In this document: piece after piece, positions 36,301 to 45,904 of the stretch
Numbering within the stretch: the stretch's first letter is position 1
How the letters are laid out: each line of letters begins with the position of its first letter
Origin: Caenorhabditis elegans
Lineage: Eukaryota > Nematoda > Chromadorea > Rhabditida > Rhabditidae
Direction: 5' to 3'
DNA: 64,000 nucleotides
Assembly (NCBI RefSeq): GCF_000002985.6
Contig: NC_003284.9
Location: forward strand, 15,128,001 to 15,192,000
The notes under the pieces: generated by a model
Told to the model about the DNA's origin: nothing
Seen by the model: only the letters and a program-made list of their open reading frames with translations
Databases searched by the model: none
Translations under genes and position numbers: made by a program

Positions 36301-38217
36301 GTTTTTAGAGTGTTTTATATGATGTTCAGTCGTTTTGATATGATATTTGGTCGTTTTTGATAAATGTTATAAAATATCGATGTGGTGGGAACAATACGCA
36401 AATTCGGATGGTATTGTTCCCAGCACCATACATATTTAATGGTGGGATACTAAAAATCGTCCGAATAAAAGCGGGCAGCACAGCCAAAGATCGTCATATT
36501 GTCATGAAATCATCGATTCTCCTTCTTCTCATCGGATTTATTCTCGTCAGAGAAAATTTTCTCCCGAATGTGACTAGTGAGTTTCTTTTCATTCAGTAGT
36601 CGTCTTATATGGTTTTCAAAATAACTTATTTTTCAGACGACGAACTTCTGGTCATCGGAACCAAGATGTCGCCATCGGCAAGATTTGGGTGGGGGCCACC
36701 GAATACACCCACTGGAAAAGGATCGTTCGTCCAGCCACTGCCGAACGACGGGTCCCCACCCAGTCCCGTGACTCCGCCGAAGAAATGAGTTCTAATTTTT
36801 ATGCCTTTCACTCTCTTGTGGCTTTTTGAAAGGAAATAAATGCATTTATTTATTATAAAAAAGGTCCCCGAAAATATTTCAGATATTGAAGATGGCTGGA
36901 CCCTTGAAATGAGGATCTGAATTATGGCCTATAGAAGGTGAAGAACAGCCAGCGGAAAATGATTTACAAAAAAAAAATATTTTTATGGTCTCAAAATGAC
37001 TGAATATCATAACTGGAACTTTCAAAACGCCTTCGCCTGCCTTGCGACTCGAGCCGCGCGTTCTGGATACTGCGGCGCGGGACCCGAAAAGTGTCGGTCG
37101 CTGCGGAAAAACCACTGTTATGGTGTAAACTCAAATCGTTGACTTCTCGCCATAGTCAGGTAAGAGGCAGGCGTTATGTCGTTGAACCGTGCCTGCCTCC
37201 CATGAAAAAAAAATCTTTGACATTCACGTAAGAATCTGGGAAACCTCAGTCTTCATTTTTTTTTTGAGTAAAAAAAACCTTCAGAAACATGTTATGCTAT
37301 TCAAGCTAAAAACGTCGGAAACTGAAAAAAAGATCCATTTTGAGATAAATATATAGACAGTACAAATTTGTATTTGTATTTGGATTTATTACGATTGAAA
37401 TCGTGAAGAAAAAATGAATAGTACCTAGGCAACAGGAGCCACGAATTCAATACAATTGGCTGAGCACAAATAAATCAATAAAAACCAAGAAACAGAAACT
37501 GGACTCTTAGCAGCGGATCAACACTCCTTGATTTTTGAAACTTGATTTTGCGGCTCATGGCGCTACCCCACTTTAAATTGACTTTATGAAATCTAAAAAT
37601 CTAGTACACAAATATCGAATGATATACATTTTCAATCAAAATTTCAAATTTGAACAAGTGATTCAAAGCCAGCAAAAAAATTTAATCACCTACCTGATAC
37701 TTCCTAGCTTTGTGCGTTTTAATATATGGTGTGTCGATCTTGGTGTCATTACGCACTATAACTCCTTGTTGCTTCAACTCATTTATTGAATATTCTGTTA
37801 TATCCTGTGTCACGATGATGATATATGGAATTGAAGAGTTCAGCTTTTTCAGCCGATATGCTGAAAATTTTCGAAGGTTGAAAAATATACAATTGGTTCT
37901 TGTATTTGTGCACTCAAAAATGTTTTAGGTGACCAAGTGCATTATTCACTTGGGCAAACATTCCAATGCGCAAAGGCCAATCCTTTTGTAAAGGATCATA
38001 CGAAAACTACACTGTGATTTTTTGTGGTCTTTCTCTCTTTCTCTCACTTACTTTTTCTTGTGACGTAGAAAAGTTTATAATCGAGCTTACCTAATACTTT
38101 TGCAGGAATCAGAAAATCATTTGATGACAGTACAGACACAAATGCATATTTTTGAGCACTAACTTGCTCATTCGGAAAGGTTATCAGAAACAATAAACCA
38201 AGAATGAAAGCATTCAT
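33348..38217 (-). CDS. GT8 glycosyltransferase with multi-pass C-terminus, 449 aa
   Basis: Seven exons on the minus strand: 38217-38091, 37860-37694, 35693-35517, 35467-35151, 35092-34993, 34941-34774 and 33641-33348 (TGA). The phases close to 450 codons. Residues 1-21 are a signal peptide or anchor. Residues about 23-245 form a glycosyltransferase family 8 fold: KYAFVSVLSSNDF, then HLDLD (DXD at 117-119, metal and nucleotide-sugar binding), then DQGFLN (176-181), then HYTLGPTKPW (236-245). From about 280 onward there are several hydrophobic helices. GT8 plus a polytopic tail resembles the plant PGSIP6/IPUT1 type (a sphingolipid glucuronosyltransferase) more than cytosolic glycogenin. The actual donor and acceptor cannot be read from sequence. 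It probably acts in the Golgi or ER membrane. Introns 2 and 6 carry repeats, and intron 2 also holds a gene on the other strand. I recall it as T10B10.8, unverified. Confidence 0.88.
33669..33918. mobile_element. 250-bp element R, copy 2 (GT8 intron 6)
   Basis: Same 250-bp block and same orientation as 27641-27890, with only a few mismatches by eye. It starts 27 bp inside intron 6, next to the acceptor of the last GT8 exon. Confidence 0.75.
34031..34467. repeat. Family A palindrome in GT8 intron 6
   Basis: Left end AGTGGAGTAGCGCCAGTGGGG, right end CACTGGCGCTACTCCACCTTTAA. Close in length (437 vs 436 bp) and sequence to the copy at 5614-6049. Confidence 0.8.
35973..36355. repeat. Family A palindrome, right end degenerate (GT8 intron 2)
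   Basis: The left end TAAAGGTAGAATAGGGCCAG is a mutated family A terminus, and internal blocks (TGACTGAATATCATGATG, GGGGTCGGAACATG) match other copies. The right terminus is not recognisable. It ends about 150 bp before the nested secreted-peptide gene. Confidence 0.6.
36504..36788 (+). CDS. Small secreted peptide gene nested in GT8 intron 2, 74 aa
   Basis: Not recognised. Exon 1 (36504-36576) and exon 2 (36637-36788, TGA) are joined across a 60-bp intron with a textbook donor (ACTA|GTGAGT) and acceptor (TTTTTCAG|AC). An AATAAA follows at 36835. Residues 1-17 or so are a strong signal peptide (MKSSILLLLIGFILV). The mature part is small, with no cysteines. It is rich in Gly, Pro, Ser and Thr, with GWGPPNTPTGKG in the middle and a proline-rich PSPVTPPKK tail. 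No dibasic pair precedes an amidation Gly, so a classical neuropeptide precursor is not evident. It lies on the opposite strand to the GT8 gene, wholly inside that gene's second intron. Exon 2 is much G+C-richer than its surroundings, as coding DNA would be. Confidence 0.72.
36835..36840 (+). terminator. Poly(A) signal of the nested peptide gene
   Basis: AATAAA 47 bases after the stop codon at 36786-36788. Confidence 0.65.
37064..37206. repeat. G+C-rich repeat family S, copy 2 (GT8 intron 2)
   Basis: Matches 31521-31679 in three ordered blocks (CGAAAAGTGTCGGTCGCTGCG-type start, GACTTCTCGCCAT, GCCTGCCTCCCATGAAA). The middle differs. Confidence 0.7.
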
Positions 38218-40740
38218 TCAACCTGTAATTTTTTGTAGACAACGTGAAAAACTTAACGATAATAATAGAAAAAATGCGTCTTGATGAAAGAAGAAAAAAC
38301 TGAGCACCCCGGGAAACACCCCCGACTCTAAATCGGAAAAACAATCAAAACTCACCACTCAAATCTCACTGATCAAGAGTATAACAACCTGATCAGTGTC
38401 AATAAACGGCATTAATCAAGTTTTCATTTTGGAAAAAAAAACATTACTGGTCTGCCGAAAATGACGGAAGCCGAGAGAAATAGGGTAAAAACGCGACAAT
38501 GTTTATTGTCCAGGGCTCGTGTTTGTGAAGCGGGAGCTCTGAGGAGAAACAAACTACGAGGGAAGATCAAATTGTGATGAACTAATTATAGTATACATAG
38601 ACAACAAATTAATAACATGACAACTAATGTTTAATTCTAAATCATTTAACTGGGATCAAACTTAAGCGAGGTGAAAACAAAATTAAAAAATTGGAGGAAA
38701 AAAGTTTAAAAAAAGCAGTTCGTGCAAACGCTTATAAATAATTTTTGTTTTTCTTTTACACTTTCGATATTTAATAATTTCTTCCTAATAATGGGGACTA
38801 TTCTTTCTTTTTCCGTAGTTTTTGCTGTCGAGATAATAAAATATTTTTAAAAAATTTTAATTTATTTTTACCAATTTGGATTAATTTCAAAGAGGAAATT
38901 TTTTTAATGGAAAATTTTTGCACTGAAAAATAGTTTGCAAATACGATTGGTTTGCAACAATTTTTTTTGTTGTTTCATTCACATAAAAATTGAAAATTCT
39001 AGAATAACTTTAACTACAATTAAACTCTAAAAATTTTTCCACAAAACCATGAACGACAAAAATCTCAAAGGAAATAGAGACACAATGGCGATAGGAAAAG
39101 AGAAATGTGGTGCACGTCGTCATGGCAAAAGTGGTGCTGGACTTTGCAATTCTGAATGTTTGAGCTCAACGAAAACTGCCTGAAATGTATGCAACGGTGA
39201 GAAAAGTAAAAGAGGAGAAACAAGCCTATTTCTAACTTATGATTTATACTTGAACATTAAATAAACATTATTATCTGCAGAGTATGAAAAAGTGGTTTTG
39301 AAACTTCTTCAGCAACATTAGTTTTTATGACGGAAAATTACTTTTGCAGTGAAAACAAGAAGCACAAGTTAGAATAAAAAGCGCGCATTTAAAATTAGCA
39401 GAAACAGTTAGCAATTTGGAAAAATGTGCTACGCCTCTCTGCCTTTCTGATTCTTCGTTTTAATCTAGATTTCTAAAAAGCAGAGTCTGATTTGTGCTCA
39501 ATTTGTGATTTCCCTAAAATCATAATTTCTCTTTGCGCGAAGAAAAACTGAATAAATATGTGTGTGAGTTATCAATAAAGGTTTTTATGTTTATCTAACG
39601 TCAACATTTTTCTGATGACGGTTTGGAATCTATGTTCTAAAAGATCAAATACTCGTAAAACTATATTTTTGTTGGTTGGGAAGCGTATAACAAAATTGAA
39701 CGGAATTTTTTTTGAAAATAATAAAACAGTTTATAAAAAACCCTGAACTCAATCAAAAGGGTCTCAAAATAAAAAGGTATAATTTGCAAATCTGGGGTAT
39801 GACCACAATCACAATCGATATCAATCACAGTTTTCGATTTTAAAGACACACTTTGCCTTTCAAGTTGCTTTTGGCACACAACACGTTGTGGTTTCACTAT
39901 CAGTTGAAAGTTATTTTATAACCTAGCGAATGTGTGATAAAAGTAAAAAGTAGTGACGAATTGAAACTAAAAATAAGAAAACACAAAACCGTCATAATTG
40001 GAAATTAACATGTTTTGGAAACGTAAAATGTGTTTTATAATTGAAAATTAAGCCTGAAAAGTTAGTCTGCTAATACTTTGCAAGATGGAAAAGCAAACTT
40101 ATTTTTAATGATCTACTCAAAGCACTCAAACACTCAAAGCAGCCTAAAACCCCCGATTTTTTTAAAAATCAATACTAAACACAGATTGAAGTCTAGAGTT
40201 TTGCCAAACTGTCCATACCGCAAGTGTCGGAAAGTTAATTTAATTAAATTACTAAATCATTTTAATGTTTTTTTTTGGGAATGAAGTTGTTTAGAAACGT
40301 CTAATACACTACCGAGGTACGAAAAAATGAGAGTTATAAACCGCCACAACACGGCCAAGTTGGGAAGAGTGAAGATTTTAGCTATTTTCAGCGTATTCCT
40401 TGAAATTTTGAACCACCATAACATATTTCTTGTGAATTTCTTGAGAAATTGCATTGTACGATGCTGTTTATTCGAAATACACAACACCACTTTCAACTGT
40501 TTCAATTTTTGATGTTTTCAGCAAGAATTCTGAACGTTCTGAAAATGTATTCCTGTTATTTTTTAAACAGCTGCTCATCAACACTAGCTTGAATATTTAA
40601 TTACTAAGCATTTTCCCATTAACTTAATCCTGACAAAACGAAAGGCGAAGTAGCAATTAATCCTACATATAAGACCCTAAGTTAATTGAAATGCGTTTCT
40701 TTGATTTTCATTACTTCCTCATTTTACTCTTACTAACAAC
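38218..40740. promoter_or_regulatory. Divergent intergenic region, GT8 and TRPV channel
   Basis: About 2.5 kb between two divergently transcribed starts, so it should hold both promoters. A TGATCAG-type inverted motif occurs twice at 38369-38399 near the GT8 start. I see no gene, repeat family or unambiguous core element. It is AT-rich throughout. Confidence 0.45.
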
Positions 40741-43700
40741 ATGTCGTTCAACTCCTCAGATGTCCCGTCAACGTTATATTCTTTGGTGGATGAACAAGGT
40801 GGTGGAATTTTATCGCCATGGATAAAATATGCGAGGTCTTCTGGTGACTACAGTATTTTAGAAGAGTATTTGGATACTGCAGTGAGTTGGTTTTTTTCTT
40901 CACAGAGTTGATAAATAATTTTTGTTTTCTATCAAAAGAGACTATTTAAGGTGAAATCATACCTGTACAATGGTGGAAAAGGAAAACTTGTGCCGATTTC
41001 ACAACTCGTCACTATCCGGAACAAACAGAGAAATGCATTGTTGGGCGCGTTACGAAGAAAAAAAGGACGGGGCAAAAGTGGACCTAATATTCTGGAACAC
41101 ATTGATCAAGATGCTCTGTCGTCTGGAGATTTTCTCAAGGCGCTTAAAGTTTTAGATGGTGGGATGATCAAAGGAAGAAGAAGCTTCAAGTACAGGGAGC
41201 TGGTGTGGGATATGGATCAGAGAGGTGGAATTTTGAAATTAGGTTGTTGAGTACAGTAAATTCAAAATTTAGGTCGCCTTGGAGAAAACCTGCTGCACGT
41301 CTGCATGTTATTGAATACCGCAGACATGAACGAACTTGTGAAACAAATGACATATAGATTCCCAAAAATTGTCAACGATATTTTCCTATCAGAAGAATAT
41401 TATGGTGAGTAGAAATAAAAATTTTGAAGTTACTGAGCTTCTGTAGGATTATCACCATTACATCAAGCAATAGTTAATGAAGACTTGGAGATGGTGTATT
41501 TTTTATGCCGCAAAGGAGCTGATGTTCATCAAAGGTGGGATTTGTTTATTTTGATTCAAAGTGATTGTTAAAAGAAGCTTTCGATAAATGTTCTGTTCGG
41601 AAACAAAATTTTTTAACACACCCTTTTATCCTTCAACTTTACCGTAGTACCCATTACCTCTTTAACTAAGCATTTGATATATGAGTTTCAATGAATCTTC
41701 TTAAAGTTTTTTAGAAAGCTGTTCAAAAAACCCGAATTTCAATGTATTAATTAGCTAATCTACATGCTACTGAATGAAAATTGCCAATCTTAAAGTTAAG
41801 TCTCAAAAAGATGGCTCAAAAATGTACTGTACTAGTTATTCAAAAAAAAGTTAACATCGAACTTTCCCATTTACCGATAACTATTCTGGTTCAGGTGCTA
41901 TGGATCATTTTTCTGTGCTGATGACCAGAAAGCATCAAGAACTGATTCATTGGAGCATGAGTGGGTGGATTTAGTGCAAAGCACCAAGTATACAGGGTAA
42001 GCTAGAAAAAAGAGCAAAAAAAAAAAGAGAGAAGAAAGATCATAAAGTAACAATATTTGAAGACAAATGTACTGGGGCGAGTACCCGTTGTCATTCGCGG
42101 CGTGCACAAACCAAGTGGATTGCTTTCGGCTCCTTCGCGCGATGAAAGCCGATCCCAACATGCCGGACACCAATGGTAACACGGTGCTTCATCTGACAGT
42201 TATACATGATCTACCTGAAATGTTCATGTTGGCAGTGGAACTCGGCGCTAATTTGCACGTGAGAAACAATTTAAAGCTTACGCCTTTAGCATTGGCAGCT
42301 AGACTGGCAAAGAAGCATATTTACGATTTGATATTGGAATGTGACATGGACATTTCATGGAGGTATGGACCGGTGGTCTGTAAGGCCTATCCACTTAATG
42401 ATGTGGACACTATCAACGAAAGTGATGGCTCGCTCAACCCAAACTCAGTTATAGCGAATGTAGTGTACGGAGTGAGTCATTTTTGTACTTGTTTGCTTTC
42501 TTCTTGAACACACTACATGTGCTCTATACAGGACAAAGTGGATCATTTGGAGTTTTTTGATGGGCTCATTGAGGAAGTCTTGGAGAGCAAGTGGGAGACT
42601 TTCGGCAAAAAACAACTTTTTATGTCACTCGCTGGATATATATACTTTCTGGCGGTGTTTTATCTCGCTTTCATGACCAGAGATGCCCACATTCTCGTGA
42701 GTAAATGCTAGTTAATAAATGAAAACACATGAACATTTGAAGCCAAGTGATGAGGACGAAAATGAAAAGTTTGGAATGATTGAACTAGATTTCTCAAATT
42801 TCACAAATATTCTCAGCGAGGGGTTAAGTTTGAGAGAACATTTAGCAATTGCGAGAATGGCAGAAAGAGAAGCTCTACCAGCACACTGCCATCTTTGGGA
42901 TTATTCAGGACCATCGCAACAGGTAAAAGGCAGGGTATTTTATAGAAAAAAAATCGACTATAGAGTGTGGCCCACAAAATAAAACTTTTCAACTGGTACA
43001 GTATTTGTAACACTATTTATTAGAATAGTTTTTAGACGAAAAAGCCTCTTTAGTGGGGCTCAGTCCCAGCCCCACAGTGAAAAATTTGTTCTTCGAAGTA
43101 CACAGTTCTTTAGGAAAATCACGGCGAAAAGCCAAAAATCCTGACCCCCAACCAATGTCAGCCGCCGACATCTCACGAGTTTCGCGCCCCACAGTGTTTA
43201 CCGTGAAAGTGCGCCGAGAGTTCAGCGTCTTATCTTGCTAAAGTGAACGCTGCAGGGCGCCGAACTCATGAGATGTGGGCGGATGATATTGGTTGGTGTC
43301 CGGATTTTTTTTCCAAGCCCAAAATTCGACAATTATTGAGTACCAGTATAATCATGGACTCACTGTAATGCTATTCATAATTATTATTAATATGTCTAAC
43401 CATATAATGATTCTTTTTGAAACGTTAGGCATTTTTTTTTACTTTAGATTGGCTGGAGGTCAAATTGGAAAAAATTTTGATGGTAAATGGAAAATTCCAA
43501 ACATCTTGTAGTAACTACAACATGTTGGGTTTCGATCCTACTAGCACTTAATTCTTTCTTTCTCATTCAGATTCGCATGATAAGTGAAATTCTGTGTCTA
43601 CTCGCAGTAGTAATCCGAACATTTAAAGACTGCATTGATGCTCACCGAACAGGTGTTTCTCGCTGGTGGAACTCTATTGTACGTACCTGAACTATCCTCC

Positions 43701-45573
43701 TCTCCGAATTTCTCGTTAAATTTCAGAAGGCCTTCCCTGAGAAAGTTCTCCATAAGTTCTGCCAAATTCTTGTGTTATGCACAGTTCCACTCCGTGTTGG
43801 ATGTTATTTGGACGATAGTTTTCTAGTCATTGAGAACTTGCTAGTGGTGTGCATTGTAATCATGAGTACTTTGCATTTTCTTTTTTATTGCAGGTTTGTC
43901 TTTTAGAAGTTTGAAGATACAAGTTTGAACTTATGACAAAGTTTTTCAGAAGTCTTAAATTTGTCGGGCCATTTGTGTTGATGGTGTACAAAATTATTGT
44001 GAGAGATATGCTGCGATTTTTGCTTATATACTCGTTTTTCTTAATGGGATTTGCACAAGGTGAGTGTTTTCATAATTTCAATTGTCGAAGTATTTTCCAG
44101 CATTTTTTGTTATATTCAAATCCTGTGAGAGAGCAGAAATTGCTTATCAGAAAGCTCATAACTATACTGAAGACGATGAATATATTGAGAAGTAAGAAAA
44201 CATTTCTTATCACGATTTTATACTACCTAATGTTTTTTAGATTTGAAAACATCATGGAAGATGGTTGGGAGGCAGTGATGAGAATGTTTATTATGAGTGT
44301 GGGAGAATTTGGTGCACTTTATAAAAACTTGAACGAGTGCAAAAGCAGCATTGCTCCACAGTCCAAGGTTACAAAAAAAGCTCTTTTCAGGCTTACAAGC
44401 TCGTTTTAAGGTATTTTTCATCCTCTTCGAGTTAATTGTGACTGTTATGCTTCTGAATCTACTAATTGCTATGATGACTCGTACTTATGAGAAAATTGCC
44501 GAAACTGAGAAAGAATGGAAGCGTCAGGTGATTTTTTTATACTTCAACATTTTATTTTCAAGTTTCACCATTTTACTTTCCAGTGGGCGCAAGTAATTTT
44601 AATGTTAGAGCAGTCATCTTCAGCCTCGGAACGCCTCCTATCACTTTATCGTTATACTCGGCCAATACGTTCCGATAAACGAAGAAGAGCATTTGTTGTG
44701 AAAGTGAAGTCGAATGTAAGTGAATCTATAAATTTTCCCTAATTTATACTAGAATTTGAAAAAAATTAACTTTATTTCTTATTGTACAAATTTGATGGCA
44801 AGACTTGGTGATTCCCGAATCCTATTAAAGGTTGTGTAGTCGAATATTTTTAATGCTTTATTAGACTTGAAATTGTCTGAAAACACCGAATTTCATAATG
44901 AAACTTCTTGAAAACTTCTCAAAAAAAAGTTATGACGCGTGAAAAAGTGACCTAAAATTAGTTAAATTTTGAAATTTGACCGACTTGCCTATGTCGCAGC
45001 GGCTGGAAACAATTTTTTTTTGAAATTACCGTCAAATTTTGAATAAACCGTGTAATTATCTTGTGTTTTCAACTTTATTTAGGTACTTTAAAGTCGATGG
45101 AAGGCAAGATTTGGTTTAAAATAATTTAAAAATCTCGCCGTTATTCTAGCGAATTTTGGGCCATTTTGTGAGCCGTCATAACTTTTTTTAAAAAGAAGTT
45201 TTCAAGAAGTTTCATTATGAAATTTGGCATTTCCAGACAATTTTGAGTCTAATAAAGCAATAAAAAAATTCGACTACACCACCTTTAATGTCTTCAGAAA
45301 TATCCTAACTTGGTTTAAGCACATTTTGTTAGTTTTGTAAAAATTATAGGAAAACATAATTTTTGCTGAAACTGAAAAATTTGTAATCAAACTTTTCCTC
45401 TCGAAAAAAACCTCACAAAATTTATATCATTTTTTTAGTTTTCAAATATATTTTTTCAGGACCGCCAGCAACCACAACTCAAATTAATTCCACCGCGTGG
45501 AAAACCGTCAATCCGCTTGTCAAACAACAGTTCCATTCATGTCTTACATGTTCTATCAAAACATGCTTCGTAA
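40741..45573 (+). CDS. ocr-3: TRPV-family cation channel, 810 aa
   Basis: Sixteen exons: 40741-40881, 40939-41224, 41273-41404, 41447-41534, 41895-41996, 42063-42471, 42532-42696, 42743-42922, 43571-43678, 43727-43893, 43950-44059, 44101-44191, 44241-44311, 44391-44527, 44584-44715, 45460-45573. The phases close to 811 codons. Residues about 140-375 carry ankyrin repeats: [30 protein letters not shown] (typical of nematode OSM-9/OCR channels), [20 protein letters not shown]1 is at about 415-434, S2 near 503-515, S3/S4 in the exon at 43727, and S5 at about 604-629. The filter region lies near SVGEFG (678-684), and S6 runs from about 690 into [15 protein letters not shown] proteins act with OSM-9 in sensory cilia, and OCR-3 is reported in rectal-region cells. 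The symbol rests on the neighbour set and on memory. The splice between exons 13 and 14 in the pore is uncertain (see findings). Confidence 0.88.
43135..43310. repeat. Inverted-repeat element in TRPV intron 8, about 176 bp
   Basis: Arms of about 47 bases: AAAAATCCTGACCCCCAACC...GACATCTCACGAGTT on the left and AACTCATGAGATGTGGGC...GGTTGGTGTCCGGATTTTT on the right. The pairing is imperfect but continuous. A GCGCC/GGCGC pair extends it inward. Just upstream, 43053-43076 is a separate GTGGGGCT/AGCCCCAC hairpin. Confidence 0.7.
44825..45288. repeat. Palindromic repeat family C, full copy (TRPV intron 15)
   Basis: Starts TTAAAGGTTGTGTAGTCGAA and ends TTCGACTACACCACCTTTAA. Arms share TTAGACT...AAATTGTCTG and CAATTTTGAGTCTAATAAAG. 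It occupies most of intron 15 and accounts for that intron's length. Confidence 0.8.
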
Positions 45574-45616
45574 AAACTAAAAAAATTTCAATTATTCGTT
45601 TATTAATTTTTGCCGT

Positions 45617-45622
45617 AATAAA
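45617..45622 (+). terminator. Poly(A) signal of the TRPV channel gene
   Basis: AATAAA 43 bases after the stop codon, followed by a GT-rich stretch (AAGTGTTC). Confidence 0.65.
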
Positions 45623-45634
45623 GTGTTCATAGTC

Positions 45635-45904
45635 CTCGTCGTTTCATGCCATTTGGCCAGTGACGTATGTGCGCACGAAACGCGCAAGCGAGAAGGGATG
45701 CGTCAGCAATGAGTCGGGAAAGGCGTCTCTCATTTTTTGGACCTATTTTTGTGAAAAATGAAGTTATTTTTAGTTTTCCATTTAATATTTAAACAAAAAA
45801 TGAATAAATTTGATAAATTATGCACTTTTTATAACCGTATTGTTCAATTTTACCCAATTTTTGAAAATTATCTAGTTTTTCTTTGAAAATCTAGTTTTTT
45901 CAGA
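45635..45904 (+). promoter_or_regulatory. Candidate ucr-2.2 promoter and trans-splice site
   Basis: G+C-richer DNA at 45650-45740 (GTGCGCACGAAACGCGCAAG) sits between the TRPV poly(A) signal and ucr-2.2. The start codon at 45905 is one base after TTTTTTCAG (45904 is the intervening A), the arrangement expected for an SL trans-splice acceptor. The G+C patch argues for a separate promoter, and the 331-bp gap does not exclude a loose operon. Confidence 0.45.
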
